From Isoetes taiwanensis (taxonomy: Eukaryota > Streptophyta > Lycopodiopsida > Isoetales > Isoetaceae), in assembly GCA_021234155.1 (NCBI GenBank), contig JAJEKV010000027.1:8168873-8232872 (forward strand): a DNA stretch of 64,000 nt, written 5' to 3'. The notes under the pieces are model-generated. The model saw nothing but the letters and a program-made list of their open reading frames with translations, was not told the origin of the DNA and did not search any database. Position 1 is the stretch's first letter. Each line of letters begins with the position of its first letter. A program made the translations under genes and the position numbers. This document shows positions 22,761 to 31,608 of the stretch, piece after piece.

Positions 22761-24347
22761 CCAATTTGCCGAAAGGCAGGAGGTTAGCAAGCACGCACCG
22801 CGCCGCACCGCCGACCGGTTTGGAGACACCCGTGAGTAGGTTTATAAGCATGGAAGCAGAGGGTGTGTGGATGTAGAGGGTTATTTGGTGCAGAGGACAC
22901 AGCCTCGATGTACTAAGTCACAAACTAAGAGGCCGAGGGTGCCGTGAGGGTTTACAAGCATAGAAACCAAAACCGATGGATGTAGGATAGTTGAGAATTT
23001 CATTTAGGTGGATCCGCTATGGCCGCTGGCTTATCGCCGCAAAAGAATATAATAAACTAAACTTAAATATAAAAGCGCACTTTTTTCCTTCCTTCAAGGG
23101 TCGTTTTTTCCATGACAAATGCTGGTAAGAAGTTCTTAGTAGTGAAATTGGGCTGGGCCCAATTTCCCTCCCCTATGGGTGGTCCTTAGGGTTGAAATTG
23201 GGCACCCCACCAATTTGCTACCCTGGTGCCTTTTTTAGTAGGTGAAATTGGGCGCGCCCAATTTCTCCCTTGTAGTGCTCCATATAGCTTGTAATTGGGC
23301 ACCCTACCAATTTGCCATCACATGGTGCTTTCATAAATGATACATAGTTAGTCTTTTTCGATACAAATAGGGAGGAAATTGGGCGGTGCCCAATTTCACC
23401 TCCCAAGAACCATTACAAAGAAGCAAATTGGGCGGTCGCCTAATTTCAATTTCACCCCGGTAAGGACCATCGCTAAAACTTTTATGGATCAACGGATTCA
23501 TTTCTTCTTTGTGCGTGAGGTATACCTATTCAAAGACGGCGGGCAGCTTGCCAAAGGAGCCATAGGAGCCATGGAGAGATGCCACTTCAAAGACATCCCA
23601 AATGGACTTGTGAGTATTGGTGTTCTAGCCGTGGTTTGAGGGGCATCATGTTCTCTCGTTGGCCTACCCGCATGCAAGAACCTTAGGTGAGGCTACCGGG
23701 TTCCTTCATTCTCCTGGAGGGAAAGTGATGTTCGTGACTCCAATGTCGCGGACGCGCCATCAAGATCCAAAAGACAACGAAAGTGGGAAGCAAGAGAGAC
23801 ACTATGTCGCTAACTAGGTACACACCACCGAGACCGACCGCCAAATTTATCACTCTTGTGCCGCCATCCCCGCAAATGGGGATTTATATCCTTCACCGGG
23901 TCCGCATGACGATGCAAGATGTGACCGTTCTTGGGTATGAAGACCGTAGGGAGTGTCCGTTATTGAAGGCTTTCCCTCCCATGCAGGTGAACTTCCTGTC
24001 GCATGTTTGACAATACCTAAAGCGGGCATGCTTTTGAGGTGGAATAATGATCTAGTTAGGGTTTGTGGGGTGAAGGTATCGAAATTTTAAGTGCAGCACC
24101 GCTGGAACAAAGATGATACCACATCCACCTGTGGGAGCTCTTGAGCTTGAGAAGCATCCTGAGTAACGAGAAGCCGCAAATACACCTTCCATTCTCGCCA
24201 GCCCAAAGAAAGCATCAAAGCCTCCAAAGATAGATCGGCTAACAACCAATGAAGCCATCTTGAGGTATAGGAAGACCATGTGTTGTAAAACAGAGATGTT
24301 GTGAGAAATTCAAGAGGGATCAAGCTATAAACATGCGAAAGGATTTC
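22656..24347 (+). repeat. 1.7-kb direct repeat, copy 2
   Basis: This is the partner of 16626-18289. It has one extra hairpin near 23372-23399 that copy 1 lacks; copy 1 shows an uninterrupted 'gccagggattcacctcccaa' at that place. Beyond 24347 the sequence continues in the gene's coding direction (DFFAMKSKVTCDHF), so copy 2 is the one joined to the rest of the gene. Confidence 0.9.
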
Positions 24348-24813
24348 TTCGCCATGAAATCGAAAGTGACGTGACCACTTTTGTGTATGATATGTTAGGC
24401 AACAACTGGCAAGGGTAAAAGGGTACATCGGCTAGTCTTGCAAGGCGCCAAGAACCGGAGAGAGCTTGGTACCTTGGTCTTGGGATTTCAAAGCCTGGGT
24501 ATCTCAAGTGGAAGGCGTAATTCCGCCCGTGCTCGAAAGGTCGAAAGCATGGCAATTCAGCACACGATGAAAGCACGCGGCGGGCGACCTTGGCCTCGTG
24601 AGGTCGCTTTTTTCCATGTTCGTGAAGGAAAATTGTGAATCCTTACCTCACCGCAGCAGGAGGAATGATGATGGGATTCGAGAAAACATGAGGAAGTTGC
24701 CTGCTATGTTTACGAAGACATGCATTCTCGAAGAGGTCAACGCTGAAGTGATGGCACTCACAGGCAAGAAGGTATCTCCAACATGATTTCATAGGACGTG
24801 GACAGGGAATAAA

Positions 24814-25250
24814 TTACTAATCACATATTTCTTATTAGTCAGAATGACTTTAGCTAAACTTGCTCGATATTAATCCCAAAACTTTCTGCGGTTTAGCTAA
24901 ACTCTATACATTTTTCCTCTCATACTTTCTAGCGTTTAGCTAAACTAACGCAAGCATCATCCCAAAAATTTCTATGGTGTGGCCAACAGAAAATATTAAA
25001 CAAAATTACTATACCTTTTTTTCAATATATTCCACTTATTTTTGTCATTTTCTTTGTGAAAACATTCTAAAATAATGCTAACTAGTAAAGTCTAGAACTC
25101 AAATTAATTCATAATGCTGGAAACTAAACTACTAGTCATATATTTCATATAAACTAGAATGATGTTAGCTAAACTAGCCCGAAATTCATTCTAAAAGTTT
25201 CAATGGTTTAGCTAAACACTACAAAATTTCACGCCTTACTTTCTAGCTTA
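24814..25250. repeat. Direct repeat pair, ~120 bp each, 313 bp apart, in a presumed intron
   Basis: 24814-24932 and 25127-25247 share 'agaatga(c/t)tttagctaaact', 'ggtttagctaaac' and 'cttactttctagc' words in the same order. The words TTTAGCTAAA are themselves palindromic (TTTAGCTAAA reads the same on both strands). The pair lies between the basic segment and the DUF7869-like core of the element gene. Confidence 0.75.
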
Positions 25251-26978
25251 TTAAAGAGTCTGGTGGTTGGTGCAGTCCCGAAAAAAGTTAAGCTAAAATT
25301 ATTATTATTTTCCCAATTTTTTCCATTTACTTTAGCCAAGTTTTTTTGAAAATGTGCTAAAAAATCGCCAAATAGCTAAGTTTAGCCCTTAAATTATTCC
25401 ATGGACGGAGACGAGCTTCAAGGACGCCAAGATTGTTAAGAAGAATGCATTCTCCAAGTGTGACACTTATGTAGGTTATCCGCACTAAGCCGTTGAAGAC
25501 CAAGGATGAGGCCGAGAGGAGAATATTGCATGATCGAGAAGGGCACATAGACTAGAGCAAAGAATCATGTCGCACCCAAGATCGGGTCATGGAGATCAAG
25601 TTATCCCAATGTGCATCCTCGAGACTTTGTATGTATCATTCACTTACAAAATGGATCGTGCAAAGACTATGATTCCAAAGTTGTTCGATTCGCGGAAGTC
25701 CCTTTGGAGACTAGATAAGCTAAAGACTTCATTGACAGGTGCACTTACCCATGGCCATGGGAGAGGGTGCTATGGAAATTTTGCTTTGATTCGCGGGTCG
25801 ACGACTCCAACTTCCACGTAGGTTCCTTGAATAGTATTCTCAAAAAGGTTGGAGCTGCCTAATGAGTTTGCAGTAGAGGCCATCTTGCACGCCCGATCCT
25901 TCAGTCCCGATTGGGCAAGGGCCTTACGCGGACACCACCGCGCTTGAAGGCCCAAGTTGTCGCCGTTCGAAGAGCATCCCCGCTGCTATCCTCAACCCGA
26001 GGGACCTCATTGAAGCCTCCCTCGCAAATTGATGTTGCAACTAGACAATGCATCCCGACAAAACAAAAATAGGTATGTATTCTCATATCTTTCATACCTT
26101 GTATATCCGGGTGTTTTCGAGGAGATTGAGTTAGGTTTTATGATGCCCCGCCATACACATGATGATATAGATGCTATGTTTGGTAATTTTTCATCTACCT
26201 TGAGGAAAGCCGGTGCTAACCATGCCCGAAGTTGTTGTATGAATTTCATAATGCAATCTCAACACGCCAAAGGCATATCTTGTTCATAAGGTTCCAGATT
26301 GGAAAGGTTTCATAGAAGGGTATATCCCCGATGGGGAAGATAGATTGACCGTCACACCGAGCCTCCCGACCTTTAGGTTTGCTATGAATGGTGACCGGCC
26401 TGTCATGTACTATAAGGCTCGGCCCCACGCTCGTGGATTGGCTACCGCTGGTGGAATAAGAATGTGGAAAGAAGGAGAGGATGGAAACCCCCTAATGCCA
26501 TCCGAACCAAGATGCTAGCACCTAAGAGCTCGGTGAAAGACATTGGTCAGTCCTCAAACAAGATCCATAAGCATATCCTCCATTGGGTCGCACGCCGATT
26601 TAACAAGAAGGGCACACCGTAGAGACGCCAAATATACAAAGACAATTTACTTACGACAATTGAATATTGATGGGACTCTTGGAGCATCTGGGTAACATCA
26701 CCAACGTGGAAGGTCCTTACGAGGACTTTTGGCCGCGCACTAGGCAAGATAGACTTGACGTACCTGACGTGGTGGTTGTGATGGAGCCAATTGCAACCAT
26801 TACTCCTTCTTATGTTGGTCCATTGAAGGATAAGCCCGCACTGTAATTCAATCCTTTCAAGGATTTGAAGAAGAGCATGTTTGTATTGGCCTACCGATGA
26901 TGTCTTGTGCCCAACATGGCTAGGGTATGCTATAGAGGAACCCCAAATGGATGATAAGAAAGACAACTTGAGACTATC

Positions 26979-27507
26979 CATTAGGGATTTTTGAGATCAT
27001 AAAAGGGCCTTCTAAGAATTGCCGATTGTTATATGAACTACCAATCGAAAAAGATTGGTAATCTATTCAAAGAAAGTGAAGCTATAACTAACTCATCGAT
27101 CACATTTTTAAGATAGTGTTGATAGGTTCAAATGAGCTCTTGTTTGGTGCAATAGATATATTATTGAGATCTTTCCAACCTTGAGTGGTTTTGCATATCT
27201 TTTAGCCCCAGAGGATAGTAAAAAAAATGGTAAAACCATATTTTTGGAGTTTTGACAATCATAAGTCGTTAAAATATGTGCAAAGCACCTAAGGTTGGAA
27301 AGATCTCATCTATCTATTGCACTAAACGAGAGCTCATTTGGACTTTTCTATCAATAGTTATGCTAGAAAATGTGATTCAGTGAGTTAGTCATAACAGTTT
27401 TGCTGACTGGACCCATCAGGCTCTAATTTCTGATTGGTAGTTCATTTATCTTCATTTGGCTTAGTTGGCATGTTTTGAAGGCCCTTTTAAATCTAAAAAC
27501 CCTAATG
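26979..27507. mobile_element. Foldback (MITE-like) element, 529 bp, with ~250-bp arms
   Basis: The left edge reads CATTAGGGATTTTTGAGATC, and the right edge, read on the other strand, gives CATTAGGGTTTTTAGATTTA. The likeness continues inward through 'aaaagggccttc', 'gaactaccaatc', 'aactaactca', 'caaatgagctct', 'gcaatagat' and 'gagatctttccaacctt' in both arms. So nearly the whole element can fold back on itself. No target-site duplication is obvious. It interrupts the 3' part of the DUF7869-like gene. It has no coding frame, so it depended on enzymes made elsewhere. Confidence 0.9.
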
Positions 27508-27738
27508 CCAGGTCACTTGGTGGGAGCTCGTCCCCTCGTTAGGGAACCAGTGTGTTCCCAGCCAACTATGTCAATTGTTGGAAGAAGAGATGGAGGCCGA
27601 CGATTGCTAGTGACCGCATTGAGATAGAGAGTATCGACTATGCTTGGAGTCCTTCGAATAAGAAGAGGCTACCAAACACTGTCAAGATTCCTACGCTTGT
27701 TGCAGAAGCATATGCGGCACTTGAGGGGGATGCATGTT

Positions 27739-28478
27739 AGTGTTATCGGTTGCCTGCTTTTATAAAAGTCCACAATTCAAGGTATTGTCCATATTTAATG
27801 AAACGTGCTTAGTAGTGGCCTTAGTAGTGGCCAAAAACCCTTTAATTCCGAAGTATATGTGTGGAAATGGGCCGAAAACCCCCCTATGAGTCACTCGGAC
27901 ATATTCTATAGCACCAAAGTGAACTACCCTTGCTCATTCCCATAAAAAACCTGTGTTTCTTGCATTCCTCATCGGGGTCTCCTCTAAGTTGAATCTGTGT
28001 TATTGTACGTAGTTTTCCTCCGAAATGGATTTGTTGATTTTGGTGTGGGATTTTTCGCCCTATCGCCCCCCATACCTGTGGGGTGAATTCTCCTCGGCTA
28101 GGCTTGCTTTCCTAAATTGAGCTCACTTGTGCTCTAAAGGAGCTCGCTAGCGCTTCTTGAGTTCAATCACATAAAGAATTTACATGTGTATAGCTAATCT
28201 CTACTTGATGGTTGTCTCTTATATCTGTACAATGATGTTCTAAATTCCCAGATTAATTTCTCTTGGTTTACCTTGTTGGATCATGTCGTAAACAGGCTTA
28301 ATAGTTCCAAAGAGATCATCTTTCTATTGGACTAAAGAAATCCACCCAGGTCCTTTCTATTATTTGTTTTTCCAACGCTGATATGGTCTGTGGTCTGCTC
28401 CTTTGGCTGCTGGATTCATGTTGGCTTTTTTTCTTGCTTCCTTTTTTGCTTTTTGTTGTCGTTGGCACAAGGTTTTCC
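27739..28478. other. Non-coding stretch between the element gene and the small Copia
   Basis: No coding frame or RNA gene is seen. Words near 27940-28015 ('cataaaa.acct', 'gttgaatc.gtgtt') recur loosely near 46095-46160, which suggests another dispersed repeat family. The right end (28380-28478) is T-rich and continues, beyond the inserted Copia, at 31609. Confidence 0.45.
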
Positions 28479-28665
28479 TGTTTTGAATCTCCCTTATGTA
28501 AAGACGTGGTGCACCTTCACCTTTTGCCTTATATGGCACTCTTGCCTAATAAGGCGCGTATTCATGTATAAATATTAATCTCATATAAATGAGTTTTTTC
28601 TTGTTTTGTGGGCAAAGCGTCGCACTCATAAGCTCCTCTTTGTTGCTTTCTTTACATTTCTAACA
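28479..28665 (+). repeat. 5' LTR of the small Copia
   Basis: It runs from TGTTTTGAATC to ACATTTCTAACA and contains 'tgtataaatattaatc' as a TATA-like box near 28565. It matches 31422-31608 at the same length of 187 bp. Confidence 0.95.
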
Positions 28666-28677
28666 TGGTATTAGAGC
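28666..28677 (+). promoter_or_regulatory. Primer-binding site of the small Copia
   Basis: TGGTATTAGAGC differs at one base from the common plant initiator tRNA-Met primer site and begins directly after the LTR. Confidence 0.9.
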
Positions 28678-31421
28678 AAGTTCTTCTCAAGCATTTTTTC
28701 AAGGGCTCATCGGAATGAAGACACTTTATGTTTTCTCTGGATCTCGCTTTCTTGTATGGAAGCATGTCACTGGCAAAATCTGTGTTCCAGTGCAACCGTT
28801 GACAAGTGCTGAAGTACTAGCTACTAGTAAAATCGAGTACGATGCTTGGGTGAAACTTTTGGCTGATTGGCATGAAAAAGATAAAGTTATTTGAGATTTG
28901 ATACTTTATGCACTCAAAGAATCCATACTGATGGATGTTAGGGATCTCAAAACCTCTGCTGAGATTTGGAATTATCTTGACAAGGTTTATGAGCAGAAGA
29001 CTGTATATGAAATTTATAGTCTTCGTAATGATATCGCCAATCTTCATTATACTCTCACAGACTCTTTTGACCTACAATTTGACAAGTTAAAAACCCTTGT
29101 AGATGGCTTGTCTATTGCTCGTGAGGTCATGCCACCTCAACAACAAATTGTTGCGCTCTTGGAAACTTTGCCAGAAGAATTTTAAGTTGTTCGTACAGTT
29201 TTGCTCAACAAAGCCAACCTCATTCTGGATCGTGTTCATATTTCACTAAAAGATGAAGCTACCAAAACTACAGAAATCTTTCAAAGATCAGGCAGAAACA
29301 GCTCTTGTGGTTCATTCTAAACGATCTCGTGATAATGACCAAGCTAATTACTCCGATGACCATGGTGGTCATTCTGGTCGTGGGCATGGACGTGGATGTG
29401 GTCGTGGTCGTGGTCCTCCTCTCAAGACAAACCACTCCATTGTTTGCGAATATTATAAAAAGTCTGACCATCCTGAAGAAGAATGTTATTTCAAAAAGTT
29501 TGCTACTGAGCATAAACTTCTTCTTTTACAAGATGAGAGACACTGTGTTCATGATGCGATTGAAGTGGTTAAACTAATATTTCTATGCTTGTAGATTCTA
29601 CTGCTACTCAGCACATGACTTATCACAAGCATTGTTTGATACAATATCGCCCTCTTCTTGCTAAGAAATTCGTCTATCTTGGTGACAATAGACTTCTTGC
29701 AGTCAAAGACATTGGTACCCTTTAGATTGGCACATCTTCTGGTGTGCGGCTTTTGCATGGGGTTCTATATGTGCCGGAAGGTACATGAAAACTTGTGGAA
29801 TTACCTGCAGGACGAAAGCCCATTCAATGTAGGTGGCTTTTTAAGACCAAGGTTAAAGCTGATGGTTCTTTTGATAAATTCAAGGTTCGCCTTGTTGTCA
29901 AAGGTTTCTCACAAGTTGCAAGTGTAGATTATGATGAAACTTTTTCCCCAGTTGTTGTACGTCTTACAAGTTTGCAAGTTAGCATTTGCAGTGCAGTATG
30001 ATCTTCATATACATCAAATGGATGTAAAGACGAACTTTTTGAATGGGGATATGAGTGAAGAAATTTACATGATACAACCTGCTGGATTCATTGTGTCTGG
30101 ACAAGAACTCTTGGCGTGTAGATTGAGAAAAGCACTTTATGGTTTGAGGCAAACTTCCCAGTATGGTTCATAAGGATTAACACCTTCTTGCTTTCCGCTG
30201 GATTCCTTCCTAGTGTGGCTGATTTGAACATTTACTTCAAGCAAGAAGGGTCCTCTTATGTTTTCATTGCCTTATATGTCGACGATACGATATTTATTTG
30301 CAATGATTTACCATACTTACATAAAATGAAAGTTCTATCGTCTGTAGCCATTGAGATATGGTCGACTTGGATGAAATCCACTCATGTTTAGGTATTCAAG
30401 TGCAACGTAACGGATCCAAGAGTTTGTTACTTCTTTCTAAACATACATCTCTGCGCTCATTGAAAAATTTGGCCTCCTTGAAGCAAAATCACAAAGTACT
30501 CCTCTTGTTGTTAGCTCCAGATGTTCCAAACTTTCTCAAAAACAAAGTCCTTGCACTATGAAGAAAGATTGCAAATGAAAAAATGCCCTATGCTAGTTTG
30601 ATTGGTGCATTAATGTATTTAGCTAATGCAACTCGCCCTGACATTAGTTATGCCGCTAATACTCTTGGTCAATTCATGACTAATCCTCTAGACAGGTTCA
30701 TTGGACTACTGCTAAAAGGGTTTTGAGATACTTGAAAGGCACTTCCACTTGTGGCTTATTGTACACAAAGCAGCATGATGTTAATGTGTTGACTTTGATA
30801 GGCTATACAAATGCCGATTTGGATGGTTGTCTTGACACTTTTCGTTCTACTAGTGGGAGTTGTTTTTTTGTTGGGGAATCCTTAGTGTTTTGGATGAGCA
30901 AAAAGCAACGATGTGTTTTTGTTTCCACTACAGAAGCAGAGTATGTTGCTGCATCTGTTGCCAGCAGAGAATTGATCTGGTTGAGGCGGTTGATGGATTG
31001 TTTACATTAAATTCAGATGGGGTCTGCTCAACTCATGTGTGATAATCAAAGTACTATTGCATTAACGAAGGATGAGGTTTTCCATTCCAAATCTAAACAT
31101 ATTGACCTACACACATCAATTGGAAGCACGAAAGAAGACTATTGCTCTTAAATATTGTCCAACGTCAGCAATGGTTGCCGACATCTTCACCAAAGAATTA
31201 AGACTTCAGAAACAAGAAATGTGCAAAGCTGTTCTTGGGATTGTTGAATCTTCTATTGTTACTTGAGTTGTTTTGAAAGTGCTTGAGTTTTCTCCTTTTA
31301 ACCCACAAAAGGTTTTTTTTTATCCAAGCACTAGATTAAAGATGAAGGGAGGGATGGTTGGTGGCATCTTTAGATATGAGATACAATTATTTTGTTGAAA
31401 AGACTAAAGTTTCAAAGAGGG

Positions 31422-31608
31422 TGTTCGAAATCGCCCTTATATGGAGACGTGGTACGCCTTTACCTTTTGTCTAATATGGCATCTTGCCTAATAAGACACA
31501 TATTCATGTATAAATATTGATCTCATATGAATGAAGTTTTATCTTGTTTTGTGGGCAAAGCATCGCACTCATAAGCTCCTCTTTGTTGCTTTCTTTACAT
31601 TTCTAACA
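31422..31608 (+). repeat. 3' LTR of the small Copia
   Basis: The sequence runs from TGTTCGAAATC to ACATTTCTAACA and is followed by the target duplication TTTCC. The purine tract CAAAGAGGG stands at 31413-31421. Confidence 0.95.

Larger units (their letters stand above)
23500..27738 (+). pseudogene. DUF8039/DUF7869-like element gene, decayed
   Basis: Plus-strand segments in order: DUF8039-like exon (VREVYLFKDGGQLAKGAIGA, 23.51-23.75 kb); Cys-rich segment (TMCCK.RCCEKF, 24.27-24.31 kb) followed by NNWQGKRVHRLVLQG; basic segment ending NMRKLPAMFTKTCILEEVNA (24.69-24.75 kb); a probable intron, with donor AAG/GTATCT near 24772 and acceptor near 25375-25385; then a core like the family I know as DUF7869. 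The core shows MDRAKTMIP, LKTSLTGALTHGHGRG, LQLDNASRQNKNRYVFSYLS, FEEIELGFMMPRHTHDDIDA and, further on, FRFAMNGDRPVMYYKARPH (26.37-26.43 kb). A C-terminal piece (27552-27738) lies beyond the foldback insertion at 26979. The DUF7869 family is common as multi-copy, transposon-like genes; its biochemical activity is not known to me. Several frame breaks are present. Confidence 0.6.
28479..31608 (+). mobile_element. Small Copia LTR retrotransposon, complete ends (fossil)
   Basis: The element has 187-bp LTRs (28479-28665 and 31422-31608), a primer site directly after the 5' LTR, a purine tract (CAAAGAGGG) before the 3' LTR and a perfect 5-bp target duplication TTTCC (28474-28478 and 31609-31613). 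Parts recognised: gag (28.9-29.3 kb), zinc knuckle CEYYKKSDHPEEEC (29.45 kb), protease region (29.6-29.77 kb), reverse transcriptase (WLFKTKVKADGSFDKFKVRL, YVDDTIFICND) and RNase H (STTEAEYVAASVASRELIWL). It is broken, with several breaks, and at 3.1 kb is shorter than most Copia elements. By eye about 20 of 187 LTR positions differ, mostly transitions, so insertion was probably some 4-10 million years ago; the rate in this lineage is unknown. Confidence 0.95.

Noticed and set aside
16711-24347. CRISPR-like array because of regularly spaced palindromes
   Set aside because: The palindromes lie in longer tandem units whose spacers are also repeated, and the setting is a plant nuclear genome. 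Spacers are not unique, so this is not a CRISPR array.
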